DNA of 64,000 nucleotides from Neodontobutis hainanensis (lineage: Eukaryota > Chordata > Actinopteri > Gobiiformes > Odontobutidae), in NCBI GenBank assembly GCA_024349245.1, contig JALDNG010000727.1:1-64000 (forward strand), given 5' to 3'. Shown piece after piece: positions 32,490 to 43,555 of the stretch. Every line of letters starts with the position of its first letter. The stretch's first letter is position 1. The notes under the pieces are model-generated. The model was given only the letters and a program-made list of their open reading frames with translations. It was not told the DNA's origin and searched no databases. A program made the translations under genes and the position numbers.

Positions 32490-33492
32490 CTACTGCTGAG
32501 CCTGTCCTTTTAACGGACAGACCAATGCAACATGGCCCGAAACCCCACAATACATACAAAAGTTCCTCCTTCGACGCCGTAGCCTCTCCTCAGGAGTGAG
32601 AGAGTGGCCAATTTGCATGGGTTCACTGGAATCTGTTGTGGAACTGGAATCTGTTGTGGATACAGAGAGCTGTGGTAGCTGGGCATCAAGAGGAAGGCAA
32701 AGAGGACTCCGGGTAGCCCACTCCCTCCGATGAGCTCGAACTCGCTGATCAACCCGGATTAACATATGGATTAAATCATCCAAGTTTACTGGAAGCTCCC
32801 AAGAGGCGAGCTCATCTTTCATGTGCTCGGCCAACCCGTGAAGGAAAGCCTGGTGCTGTGCAGGAGAGTTAAATCCACTCTGCCGAGCAAGCATCCGAAA
32901 CTCAATGGAATAATCTGCCACTGAACGGGATTCCTGGTTTAGTTGAAAAAGACCCTGGCCGCGCCTCCTGATCCTCAGCATCAAACACCTTCTGGAGTTC
33001 AGTCGATAAGGACTGGAAACTAGAGCAGGCCGGGGTACCTCTCTCCCACTCTGCGGTTCCCCAGAGATGTGCACGCCCCGTCAGGTGATTAATGACAAAT
33101 GCCACCATGGCTTTCTCTGTGGGGAATGTGTTGGGTTGCAGAGCAAACAGGATTGAACAGTTGACCAGAAAGGGATTACCACCATCTGCCTCTCTGGAGT
33201 AACGTTCTGCAATCCCGACCCGAGGCTCCTGGACCGGGATCGGTTGAACCACCGGGGAAACAGGATCTGAAGGTGGAACGGAGGCCAGACTCTCTGTGGT
33301 CTTCGGAATACTCGATAGCTGAGAAGACAGGAGATGGATCTAATTTGACATGGCATGGAATGTGTCTTCCTGTTGAGACACAATCCGCTGGAACCCGGCA
33401 GAAATAGTGTAAATTTGGGCTGCATGATTTTGGAGAGTTTCTTCAATGATGGTGAACAAATTTATTACTTTCTCTGCTTTGGCTGAGTCCAT
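32490..33492 (-). pseudogene. gag: Chromovirus gag
   Basis: Starts at ATG 33,492 (MDSAKAEKVINLF), about 17 nt inside the LTR. An early stop lies near 33,346 and a frame change near 32,940. Blocks: FVINHLTGRAHLWGTAEWER, VADYSIEFRMLARQSGF, and a CCHC knuckle CMYCGVSGHVALVC (C-x2-C-x4-H-x4-C) near 32,540. This is the sushi-type gag with a single knuckle. Confidence 0.85.
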
Positions 33493-33497
33493 CTTGG

Positions 33498-33508
33498 CCA
33501 GATCGTTC
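33498..33508 (-). promoter_or_regulatory. Self-primer-type binding site of chromovirus
   Basis: Reading minus, GAACGATCTGG follows directly after the 5' LTR. It is complementary to CCAGATCGTTC in the LTR (11 of 11 in the left LTR, 10 of 11 in the right LTR) located 27-32 nt after a TATA box, i.e. at the predicted transcript 5' end. This is the arrangement used by self-priming Tf1/sushi elements. Confidence 0.75.
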
Positions 33509-34079
33509 TGTAATGTGGGACTGAAGACTCAAAAGCGGACAAGACAGTGAAGGTTCTTTATTAAAGTACAGATAGTGACAGGAAGCTGGATAGGGGATCT
33601 GAGACTGTAGTCCGTGCTGAGGAGGATGGCTGAATAGAAGTTCTGAACTGGAACCAAGCCGAAGAGCTGGACCGTGATCTGCTGCCGAGCTGGTGATTGA
33701 GGCCAAGCTGGAGAGCTGGGTTGAGAGTTGGAGTGAGCCGTAGAGCTGCGTCGAAGCCTGGAGCCGAGCCGGTGACTGGGACCAAGCCGAGGAACTGGAC
33801 TGATAGCTGGAGTCCAAACCTGGAGACCTGGAGCGAGGGCTGGAGCGAGGGCTGGCGCGAGGGCTGGCGCGAGGGCTGGAGCGAGGGCTGGAGCGAGGGC
33901 TGGAGACATTCACACAAAGTATGCTAAACGATCTGGCAGGGAAGAGGTGGACAGGAGAGGTTTAAATACCTCACTGATGGTAATAGGCTGCAGGTGCTTG
34001 GGACAGGTGGCAGAGATGAGATGAAGGAGAGAGAAGGAAAGTGGAGCGGATCCCTGAGAGACACGGAGTGGATCTGACA
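33509..34079 (-). repeat. Chromovirus 5' LTR (right on + strand)
   Basis: A 571-bp LTR with TATTTAAA (33,968-33,961) before CCAGATCGTTT (33,936-33,926) and a 12-bp minisatellite GGCTGGAGCGAG repeated about six times (33,830-33,902). Confidence 0.9.
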
Positions 34080-34084
34080 GTAGA

Positions 34085-34920
34085 TTCATGTCCCGCTATT
34101 GTGTCTTTCTTTCGCAGATTTGGCCTGTTTTCAGGGTACAGGATTAACGTATCAAAAGTGATTGCTTCCCTGTCAATAAACTAGCAACACAGCTCTCTCA
34201 ATCTGACATTCCTTTTAAACTAAGCCCTTCTGGGTTTCGGTATTTGGGGTTCAATGTAGACAGGACTTTTAAGTCCCTCTACTCTGCAAATGTTTCTACC
34301 CTCCTCACTGGGGTAAAGGCTGATTTTCAGAGATGGAGTGCTCTCCCTCTCTCTCTGACAGGGTGAATTAATGTGATTAGGATGAATGTCCTACCGAAAT
34401 ATTTGTTTTTATTTCAATGTCTACCTATTTTTTTTTTTTTAGCAAAAAGCTTTTTTAAGTCCATAGACAAGACCATTTTTCATTTTTTGTGGAATGGCAG
34501 GATTAATAGAATTACATTATCAAAGTCTGTTCTCAATTGGAAGCACAGTCATGTCCATCATCCTCTTTACTTGCTTTACTGACTGATTCAGTCACAGTCA
34601 GTCCCTCTGGCCTTACCTGTAACCCAGTTGTTATCAACACTTATAAGACATGGTTCCAGTTAAGAAAGCATTTTCCCAAATTTTTGGCAGTTTTTGGAGT
34701 TATTTTGACACAATGTCTAAGGTTCTCTCAGTCACAGCCTGTGTTTCTCCACATGTGGCCGTCTTTGGCCTTCCTGAGGAATACACACAGTATTCATCAG
34801 CACAAATGGAGGTTCTTGCTTTTACCTCCTAATTGCCAGACGTCATCTCCTCCTACATTGGAAGTCAACAACAGCCCCTTCCAACTCCCAGTGGCTCCAT
34901 GAAGTCATGCTCCAGGAGTG
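34085..34920 (+). pseudogene. L1-type element, part 2 after chromovirus
   Basis: The L1 frame resumes: FSGYRINVSKSDCFPVNK, then FRYLGFNVDRTFKSLYSANV and, in another frame, FLAKSFFKSIDKTIFHFLWN. GTAGA separates it from the chromovirus LTR. Decay is strong beyond 34,600. Confidence 0.75.
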
Positions 34921-35420
34921 GTTGCCTAAGTGCCAGCACTGATCGACTGAATATTTAAGGGAAAGACTTTAAGTCGCAAAACTGGCAATGTACATGCAGC
35001 CGATCCCCCTCTCTTCAGAGCGTCTCTCTCTGTCCCTGGCAGCAACGTCCCATGTGTTGGAGGACTCGATGAAACTGTAGAAACGTACCATCATTTTGTA
35101 ACATTACATATAATTTTCTAAATGAAAGCATATTGTTCTTATCAGATTTGAAGTTAGTTTAACAGGGGAAAAAAAAGGTCTATTTCTTGTATTTAAAGTT
35201 TATAAAACTCAATCAGTAAAATAACTTAAAGGCTGGAGTGGATAAGCCAAATCTGATAACAGTGCTGATTCCTGGAGTATGCTCAGCCAAAAAGTCATTA
35301 TCAATGTAAGATAACCATATTCTCCTCATAGTGTTTGACTAATAATTACACAGCCATAAACAAGCAAATTATTTTACCCACTCATTTTATTTCCATGTTA
35401 AAACGAGGCTTATTGAGTTA
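34921..35420. other. No recognisable feature
   Basis: Possibly the L1 3' end (up to about 35,080: a CGATCCCCCTCTCTTCAGAG stretch), then AT-rich unique-looking sequence. No gene seen. Confidence 0.6.
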
Positions 35421-35467
35421 TTAAAGTTTAAGTTATTGACGGTCTCTTTTCCTTTGTGGGGCCTGAT

Positions 35468-35640
35468 GTTCTTGTCCTGCTTTAGCGCGTCTCACTGAAG
35501 AGAACATGTTCTTCTTTTGGAGTCTGAGGCTGTGATCCATTGTTTGAGAAGAGTCCAGGACAGGTTTGTCTCCACAATGATGCTGTAGCCTTCAGAGTGT
35601 TTTGTTGTGTAGGTCATCTCACCACAGATGTCTTTCTGGA
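35468..35640 (-). CDS. Putative terminal exon of an unrecognised minus-strand gene
   Basis: On the minus strand a TTAAATCCAG acceptor precedes about 47 open codons (DICGEMTYTTKHSEGYSIIV, then ETNLSWTLLKQWITASDSKR) ended by TGA. The residue composition is protein-like, but I recognise no family, and linkage to the exons at 36.48-36.53 and 37.5-38.56 kb is unproven. Confidence 0.3.
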
Positions 35641-36474
35641 TTTAAGAAGAAATTATGAATAACTATATAAATTACACCCGCGACCCCTGACGGGACTAAG
35701 CGGTAGAACATAAATGAACGAACAACTGTATAACTTACAATGGTTTGAATTAAAAAATACATGAATACGTACATATCTTTGGTTTGATTTCTTTTTGCTC
35801 ATCATCTTCACTTATTTTTTCTCCTTTTATTGTTCCCGGCTTTTCTTCACCTTATCTACAGCATGGCTCCTATTTTCACCTGTAAAACAGAGACAGTAAT
35901 GAAACAAATGCAGTGCAAATTTATCTAGACATGTCTGCTATATCAGACTGTCACATGTATTAAATAGATACACATTTAAAATAAATCTTGTGATGTTTAG
36001 CTTTTAATATCATCTGCATCATCTCCTAAAAGCATAAAAACAAATGAGGCCAGTGAGTTTAGTCTGAGGAGAATATATCTGAACATTTGAGTTTAGATAA
36101 TTATTTAAAACATTTAAATACATGATAAGAAAACAGTTTTGTTTTGTTTCTTCTTTCTTATTCCCTTTACTTTGCATTTCATCTCTTATATTCTTCTTCA
36201 TGTGGCGTTATTACTGTGCCTTACACTTTTTGCTTAATTCCATTTTCTTTACGACAACAATATGCCTTCCATTTTAATCTCTAGAAGAAATGGTGAGAGT
36301 AAAATAAAGAAATGCACCATTCTTCATGACAGCATCAGATGGAGACATGAAGGCAGTAAAAATGTTGCCACAACTCTCTCTTGTACCGGAGACAGTCCTC
36401 TTCTATTGTGTTTAAAGAATAAAACCTTGTGCTGCTTGGTGTATTCTCTGAGTCTGCAATAATAATTACCTTTA

Positions 36475-36531
36475 GTGTGAATCTGGCGAGTCCTGCCCCT
36501 CCTCCGCTCCATCGAACACCACTTTCTTCAC
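36475..36531 (-). CDS. Putative small exon, minus strand
   Basis: Acceptor CTCTTACAG and donor AAAG/GTAATT on the minus strand bound a 57-nt open stretch (EESGVRWSGGGAGLARFTLK). One frame continues in phase into a candidate exon near 35,891-35,840 (ENRSHAVDKVKKSREQ, then stop). Support comes only from splice signals and phase. Confidence 0.25.
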
Positions 36532-36559
36532 TGTAAGAGAAAAGAGATAAATTCATTTA

Positions 36560-37300
36560 TTACACTTGACTTAGACCGACCTGCTTCCTTCAAATGTGTG
36601 TTCATAAACCTGATTAATACTAACATTACTTCCACTTTTCTCTGAGCTTTCTTTCCTCTCTTTCATGGTTCTCTATGTGCTTCAATTCTTTACATTATTT
36701 CCATTCTTTGCGTTTACTCTTCTCTCGTCGATTCACAAGCTCTTGGAAAATATTTACTGCCGTGTCTTTACTGTTGGTCACCTTTGTAAAAAAAATCAAA
36801 AGAGAAAAAAAATGGCATGTGAATCTGTGAAGAAGAGTAAATCAAGCATAGGTAATGAACACTCATCTTTTACATGCTCACTTATTTGGGAACGGCATTT
36901 CCTTTTAATGTGTTGCTTTTATTTTTTAATATTTGTGTTTTTATAAATATATCTAGATCCAGACAGTGTTAATCCAATCTAAAACATTGAGCAAATATCT
37001 CAAAAGAAACATGTTTTAGGCTCTCATTATCATCTGAGTAAAGTCAAAGATACTAAAGTCTAAAATACATAGAATTAAGTAAATTGTGTGGTTAACATGT
37101 GTTAAAATGTTTTACACCTGTCATGGATAAAACACTTAACATCCATCTCAACAAGATACTTACCTTTGCATTTTGCACAAAACAAACGACATGTAACTTA
37201 GCACCAACATAAAACAAACGTTTTTGTCCTTTTTTTTTTTTTTGACAAATCAGCAAAATCAAACATAACAAGCTACTAACACATTCAATATTTTTCAGAT
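36560..37300. other. No recognisable feature
   Basis: AT-rich sequence with T-runs (for example T15 near 37,231). No coding or element signature is seen. Confidence 0.6.
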
Positions 37301-37304
37301 TTTT

Positions 37305-37430
37305 TCAAACCATAAAACCACCACAAAATCACCAAAAAACACCACAAAACCACCACCAGACACCACACCATAAAACCACCACAAAACCACCAAAAAAAAC
37401 ACCACAAAACCACCACCAGACAACACTCAC
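37305..37430. repeat. Minisatellite, about 62-bp unit, two copies
   Basis: CCATAAAACCACCACAAAATCACC... followed by ACACCACAAAACCACCACCAGACA is repeated nearly exactly. The strand is A/C-only, with very strong base asymmetry. Confidence 0.8.
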
Positions 37431-37511
37431 TAACACAACTTATTTTAAAATGTAACAAAAACTTGATAAAAAATAATTTATACTTAACCCAGATTTTCAG
37501 TGACACAAACC

Positions 37512-38556
37512 TCAAAAGAAAGAAAGAAGGCATCAGATCTTAAAGAGCGAAATCAGCAGAAGGAGGAGAGAGAGGGGAGAGAGGAGGGGCAGGAGGGGAG
37601 GCTAGTTAAAGCTCAGCTTAGAGACCTTAGCAGGAGGAGAAGAGGCAGGAGAGCAGGATAAGGAGCTGGAGCCACGCTTACGGCTCCTTTTAGAAGAACT
37701 AGAGAGACCAGAGGAGTGAGGGGAGAGAGGGGGAGGAGGAGGAGCTAGATCCAGAGCTGGAGTCAGAATCAGAGCCATTAGCAGGAGGAGAGACGGCAGG
37801 GGGTGAGGGTGGAGAGGGGAGGAGCAGGGGAGGAGAGACAGCAGGGGTGAGGGTGGAGAGGGGAGGAGCAGGGGAGGAGAGACAGCAGGGGGTGAGGGTG
37901 AGAGGGGAGGAGCAGGGGAGGAGAGTCGGCAGGGGGTGAGGGCGGAGAGGGGAGGAGCAGGGGAGGGGAGACGGCAGGGGTGAGGGTGGAGAGGGGAGGA
38001 GCAGGGGAGGGGAGCTGCAGGTCGAGGAGTTAGAGCTCAAGTTAGGACTCTTAGCAGAAGGCAGATAAAAGAAAGTGGAGCAAGGAGGGGAGCAGGAGGG
38101 AGAAGAGCAGGGGGAGGAGCTGCAGCTAAGGGTGAGGATCCTATTATGAGACTTAGGGGTCGAGTGGGGCGAGGGGATACAGAGGGGTAGAAGGGGAGGA
38201 GGAGCGAGAGGAGGAACTAGAGTCAGAACCAGAGCCACAGAAAGAGGAAGAGCAGGAGCTTGAAGAGGAGGAGAGGGTGTCAGAAACCTTAGCCTCAGGT
38301 GGAGGGATCCTGCGCAGGATCAGGAGTGGGCTGCCAGGTCTGGTGGGGTTTGGAGCCAGGACACAGGTCCAGCTGAAGCCCTGTGTCTCCTGTGGAGAGA
38401 CAGACATTAAAGCACTGTTAGAGGGCCTTGTGGAGGAGGCAGGTGTAGATGTAACAGTGGGTGTGGAGTGTGTGAGCAGCCTGCGCAGGAGGAGCACATC
38501 AGGACACCCGGGCTTCGTCGTCCAGGAGGCAGCTGGGCCATTTTGTGAAGATCTGA
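37512..38556 (-). CDS. Putative Ser/Pro-rich exon of an unrecognised gene
   Basis: Acceptor CTCTTTTCAG at about 38,557. One minus-strand frame is open from there to 38,153, reading SPQETQGFSWTCVLAPN, LLILRRIPPPEAKVSDTL and a Ser-rich run, then passing into low-complexity sequence; a second frame (38,238-37,699) is Pro/Ser/Leu repeats ending in a Ser run. The PQETQGFSW-to-EAKVSD part looks like genuine protein, but I recognise no family. Frame disruptions inside the low-complexity part prevent a clean model. Confidence 0.35.
37785..38020. repeat. Purine-rich minisatellite, about 42-45-bp unit, about five copies
   Basis: Units of GGGTGAGGGTGGAGAGGGGA followed by GGAGCAGGGGAGGAGAGACGGCA recur with small variations. 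The plus strand is almost pure purine from about 37,700 to 38,130, with clustered GGGG runs. Confidence 0.85.
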
Positions 38557-39514
38557 AAAGAGTTAAAATTCAGTTAGTTAAAATTCAGTTAAAATACTGC
38601 TGCATGTCATAGTTACACAATTATTATTTTCAAATACAACACATATTGGTGTAATGCTCCATAAATATACTTTTTATGTCAAAGTGTTAAAATAGTGTCA
38701 CTGGTTTAAGTCAATCATGTGAATTCTTTATAGTGACAAATTCTGACAGGTTTTAACAGATAAAAAGGTGCAATAGACACATTATTGACACAATCTCTTT
38801 CAAATCAACAAGGTTTACATTGAAATGCAACAAATCTAAAGTTACAGTAGAACACAAATGGTGTTACTTTAAAAGGGTTATATTTAAGTGCTTTTTGTAT
38901 TTCAGATGGTTATAGTCTGTTTCAGTTCTTACTTTATTGTTTCATGTCTATATGACTTGTACAGCACTTAAGCACACAGCTAAGCTTGTTTTAAAAATGA
39001 TTTGGAATTAAAGTTTGACTTTCACTTATTATTGCTTTCCACGCCTGGACAGATGGGCTAGCCTAAACAATGTATTATTTTGTTACGTTTTAATGTCAAT
39101 AAAGAACAGAAACTATGTCTACTAAGTGTATAAGACTTTATGAATTTACCCAGTTACATTAAAAGCTCAAATACAAACACAGTGTAGGTCTAAACATAAC
39201 CTCTTGGCCTAAGCACAGTGGTCTTTACTTGTACATGTCAATTATTTACCAAACAAATCAACTATTTTTACTCATCATCACCAGTGTTGCTTTTAAATTG
39301 ATAATTCTGTATTGTAGTCCTAGCAAATAGCCTAACTAATCGTTGAGCAGATAAAAAGCGACACATTTTCTAGTAAATTTACTATAAAACACACCGTAAT
39401 CCTGATAAATGCTGATTTTGCTTAAAAGTATTGGTCGCTATGTTGGGCCGTGTAGTAGTAATGATAAAGCCCATTGAAAATAACGTGAAAATGTAAAATT
39501 ATTAAGTCTCACCT

Positions 39515-39750
39515 TTTTTCCTCAAAACGGTCTGGTAGTCCTGGTCAGTGGGTGCTCAGCAGATGTTTTAGTAGAAAAAGTCCGGAGTTGAAGTCTCTTT
39601 TTAGAAGAAATCGTCGAGTAAAACTCAAAATGTGCGTTATTTTCTCACAGCCAAGTTTGCAAATTTGCAATGACGCTTTTTCGCTCGAACAGATGAACTT
39701 AGCAACCAGCACCTGTAGCCTACGTGCTTACGTCAGCACGTGCGCCACTG
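39515..39750 (-). promoter_or_regulatory. Possible first exon/promoter of the 35-39 kb minus-strand gene
   Basis: A minus-strand donor AAAAAAG/GTGAGA lies near 39,515 with no good ATG upstream of it. The preceding 230 bases are richer in CG dinucleotides (CACGTGCGCC, TACGTGCTTACGTCAG) than the surroundings, including E-box and CRE-like motifs. This would fit a non-coding first exon. Weak evidence. Confidence 0.25.
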
Positions 39751-39759
39751 TGGTTTCAA

Positions 39760-41275
39760 CTGGTTCTTTATATCAAGTATTTAATATATGAATTAATAAT
39801 AACATGGCCATAGTGTAAAGTGTTGAAACAAACTATGTTCTATTATTCTGTCTTTTGTCTTAACCTTGTTACAGCAGCGCCGAGATCCTAAACTGGCAGA
39901 TGGCTTGCCAGTTCACCAGCCACAACCACCAGAGGGCGCTTTTAGGGCTTTCCACTTTTAAAAGTGACAGACCACTTTTGATGGTTTATGATGACAGACG
40001 GCCATGGTTCTAGCCTCTACGAAAACAGTCCGACCGTCCGGCCACTTTTGTTAAAACGGCTGCATGGACTTTGGCCACGTATCCTAATGTATATGCGACT
40101 TTACTCAACAGGTCAGAGAAAAATAGCCTATTTATATTATTAAAAATGCACACACATGATTGAAATAGAAAGGGCGTTTTGACAGCTGTAAGACATGTTT
40201 GTGAACATCGTTAATTATGTGCTCATCTATACAAACTATGTGTTTGGTACATTACTGTTAGCCTAGCCACTTAGCCAGACCGGTGAATCGAGCTCAGAGT
40301 TATTTTTGGACTTAGAACGCAAATGACCACCAATTATTTGACCTTAATGTTAATATAATAATTTGTACGTTTTTATACAATGTGCTATTCACGGTTTAGG
40401 AGAAATAAAGAAGTGAATAACATGATTCTATTGTAGTCTCTTTTTAATGCCACCTCCTTTTGGATGCCATTTTAATCAGAGGTCAGGTCACTTTCTAAAA
40501 GACAATGTTTAAATACAATGGCTTCTTATATTTTATTCTTATAAGTATGCAGTTTTATAATATAAATCTTTCAATGGCATAGTATTACACACATTGTGCT
40601 CTACTTGGTTCAAACACTACTCTATATTCACCAAAAGAGGGCGACAAAGACTTTATTTACTCCATGTATCAATGGTGTATGGGCTGTAGTCTGCAGACAG
40701 ACCCCTTGACGAATTAGTCGTTCTGACAAGGCCAGTGCCTTAGGTTTAGATTTAAATATCTTACACTGTTAAAAATAATTATAAACTCCTCATTGGTAAA
40801 AACTTTGATAATTTAACTGATATAAAGTAATACACCTTAACATATTTCCAACAATTTGCAGCTAAACAACAAAAGGTGTTTTTTTAAAAAAAAGGTGTTT
40901 TAAAAGTGGCACTTGGCTTGCCACTTGTGTGGCCGGCTAAAAAAGCTCTCTGTGTTTGTTGTGGCCTGTGCCAAGTGTTTGGTCACTATTAAGTATTAGT
41001 GTATAGTGTAAGATATTGAAATTGCCATCATTACTGCATCCTAATGTAAACCTACAGCAATGGCTTTATCTAAACTGTTGGACTGCCCTCACCTTGAACA
41101 ACAAAATGAAACCTCCACATGACTACTTTTGGAATCCCAATTTTCTCTGAAAGCAGCATTGTTTGTTTCGATTAGGGTGTGATGGATTCAGATAATGTGA
41201 TGTAGAATGTAGCCACATACAAGATAAAACTCAATCCGAGTAAAGATTTATTTATTTGGATTATATATTTTGACA
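39760..41275. other. No recognisable gene
   Basis: AT-rich intergenic sequence. It contains CCACCAGAGGGCGC near 39,927-39,940 and two short regions with GGCTTGCCA(G/C)TT-type wording (39,900 and 40,915), not enough for an element call. Confidence 0.6.
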
Positions 41276-41277
41276 TA

Positions 41278-41279
41278 AA

Positions 41280-41312
<33 letters not shown>

Positions 41313-41313
41313 A
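41278..41313. repeat. (AC)n microsatellite
   Basis: About 13 uninterrupted AC units followed by an interrupted tail, next to a possible minus-strand exon (41,417-41,314; ASIAPHHILGFVGRFVPEVE) bounded by a pyrimidine-poor AG. Confidence 0.9.
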
Positions 41314-41689
41314 CTTCCATCTCCACTTCGGGCACAAAGCGGCCCACAAAACCCAGGATGTGGTGGGGAGCTATAGATGCCCTGGAGTTCTCCACACTTT
41401 CCTTTGCCAATACAACCTGGAAAAAAAATCTTTGTCACAGACTTCTTTTTAAATAGTCACAATCTGAGATTTAAAATAATAAATAGCTTCACAAATATAT
41501 AATGAAACGTTTGTATCTCCTGGGAAGGACTTGTACTAATTGTATACATCTGCTGTAATTGCTTTTGGAAATCTGGTCCAGTTTTTTAAAGATCTATTAC
41601 ACCTTCAAATACATTTGTACATAAGTGTTAATTTAGTTTGTTTAAAAGTCTTTAAATCTATCTTTCATATTACAATTGGAATAGACGGT

Positions 41690-41973
41690 CTACTTAATGT
41701 TCTGCCATTTATAGTGTATGTCTTTGAGAAATGTTTCCTGTGTCACAACTGATTTAAACCTTTTACAGGGAGCTGCCACGTTTGCAATGGCTTTGTCTCC
41801 ATCCATTAGAACAACTTCTGAAAAAATCTTCTGTAGAAGATTGCTTGAAAGCTGCAGCAATACATTCAAAAATGATCTTTTTGAGCATTGGTTGTCATTA
41901 ATAGTCAGAACATAAGTATTTACATCTTCTATGGTGATTGTTGACATGTTGCTCTTGATCGTCAATATGCAGC
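41690..41973 (-). CDS. F-box-like exon, minus strand
   Basis: Acceptor TATACCTACAG (41,974-41,975), then an open frame of about 92 codons to a stop at 41,690. The central stretch LQLSSNLLQKIFSEVVLMDG...AIANVAAPCKRFKSVV has the spacing of an F-box (L-x-x-L-L-x-x-I-F ... A-x-x-C-K-R-F). Such domains recruit SCF ubiquitin ligases. It lies just downstream of the PHD/Ulp1 gene on the same strand; phase does not join cleanly to the exon ending near 42,053, so it may be a separate gene. Confidence 0.4.
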
Positions 41974-42052
41974 CTGTAGGTATAATTGCACAATTATTAG
42001 TAGTAGTGTTAGTAATTGTTTGGCCTTCTCCTGCTCTCAGACGACAGTCCCA

Positions 42053-42157
42053 GGCTTACCAGTATGTGTCACTGGGAGGAGTGGTATGCTTTAGGATCCA
42101 TTCTGCTTCATGGCGATATATGCCAAAATGATTTCTCAGCCACTGAATTATGACCTG
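42053..42157 (-). CDS. Candidate late exon of the PHD/Ulp1-type gene
   Basis: The open stretch VIIQWLRNHFGIYRHEAEWI...PPSDTYW ends either at TAA or at a donor-like TG/GTAAGC. Upstream minus-strand exons with good splice sites lie at 42,230-42,327 (TEQLLGRIHKLVGKDMDAQK, donor CCAGAA/GTAAGA) and 42,432-42,560 (RHWNKIFSLGAFSQGECTYS, donor ACAAAG/GTAAGC). No domain is recognised; they are assigned to the gene by strand and order. Confidence 0.35.
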
Positions 42158-43408
42158 TAATAAAAATATATTGCTACACAAGTGCAACAACCCAACCAAA
42201 TTAAAAAAAAATCATCAGAAATTATCTTACTTCTGGCAAAATAACCTCTGCCACATCCTCTTCTTTCTTTTGGGCATCCATGTCTTTACCAACCAGCTTG
42301 TGAATCCTGCCTAAAAGCTGTTCAGTCTAAAAGTGAAAAATATACATTTGACTTTTATGTTAAACTCAAGTGTGTTTTATGCAATTTTGTCTTGTGCAAT
42401 GAAAATTAGTGGTGATGAACTGAAGGCTTACCTTTGTGTCCTCAAACACTGTCAGGTGGGCAGAATAGTTTATTCTAAGGAAGTCTGCACAATGGGTTTT
42501 TGAATATGTACATTCTCCCTGACTGAATGCACCCAGACTGAAGATCTTGTTCCAGTGCCTATATTAATAACAGTTTATGCACATTTTAGTTTATGTACTA
42601 AATTGTATCAATGTCTTTCTATAAACGTATACCTGGATTTGTTGGTCAGACATTATTGTGTCAACATCAGCTGACTCCATTAAGTCTTTCATCCTGCAAA
42701 TGCTTAAAGTACATTAGTGCATGCCAATAAGTACAAATAAAGCGGTCTTTGTTTGGGGGATGCTATTTGAGAAGAACAGAAAAGGTTAGAGGGATTGTTT
42801 TGTAGATTTATCTATAAGAAAGGGTGCCCATAAAGGAGCTCGTTGTCTTGTATGATGAAGTCTGTAGTAACAATAGTATTTCAAAGTGCTAAGACATGTA
42901 TGAGAGGTAAATGAGCAATTTGGTATTAATTTGATTCAGCTTAAAAAATTGTGAGGACATTAATATTTGTGGTCAGGAGTCAGGAGTGAAGTGATGAGTT
43001 GAAGAGGTACGGACTAGCAGGTCAAATTGTGTATAGAAGAGTGTAAGGTGTGCTGGTTAAAAATGAAAAAGGAAAGTGTTTACATGATTTTAGGGAGACC
43101 AGATGATTATGCCAAGTCTGTTTATTCATGATTATGATGATTTTTAATCAATATAGGAAGAGCTGATGCTGTTTCTTAAATTCAGAGGACAGACATTATG
43201 GTGGACTTTTACAGGTTTTATAGGTGAATACATAGATAATGGAATGCAGACAGCACATTTTTAAGACAGAGGGAGTATTAATGGAGGGAAATAATGAGGA
43301 CATAAAATGCACTCATGCAAGAGAAGAGGATAGAGGTTTACAGAAATTGATAAGAAGAGCTTCAGAGAAACACAAATGTTGTTTATAAAGGGTGCACAGC
43401 ATACTTAC

Positions 43409-43555
43409 ATATTTGGATCAAGTGTTTGATGACAGCCACAAAAAAATTTTTTTTTTGGACCAGTCTCCTGTACACCTGCACATGCAAAGTGTATCCATTT
43501 TGTGCAGTTTTCACACTTCAGCCATAAAAAATGTTTTGTTTCTCTGTGAAGTGCT
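43409..43555 (-). CDS. PHD-finger-like exon of the KDZ/Ulp1-type gene
   Basis: Between acceptor GTTAACAG and donor ATAT/GTAAGT the minus strand encodes WLKCENCTKWIHFACAGV and, 10 residues on, FFCGCH: the C-x2-C ... H-x2-C ... C-x-C layout of a PHD-type zinc finger. Neighbouring exons upstream are an acidic/Lys-rich exon (43,683-43,803; EEENIVLKEKKKKDSNSE) and 43,903-44,022 (VRTIKVSDHALTLTQCRALR). Confidence 0.55.

Larger units (their letters stand above)
30517..34079 (-). mobile_element. Ty3/gypsy chromovirus (sushi-like), minus strand, internally deleted
   Basis: LTRs at 30,517-31,052 and 33,509-34,079 with TG...CA ends are flanked by GTAGA (30,512-30,516 and 34,080-34,084). The interior of about 2.46 kb holds gag, protease, part of RT and a C-terminal chromodomain; RNase H and the integrase core are missing, so it is non-autonomous. 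The primer site is self-complementary to the LTR rather than tRNA-like, as in Tf1/sushi chromoviruses. Several frames are broken. Confidence 0.9.

Noticed and set aside
33443..33913. Overlapping minus-strand ORFs rich in SPRSSPRS / ALAPALAP
   Set aside because: Same LTR minisatellite artefact in three frames.
37699..38238. 179-codon Pro/Ser/Leu ORF as an independent gene
   Set aside because: It is a translation of the purine-rich minisatellite. Kept only as the low-complexity part of a putative exon.
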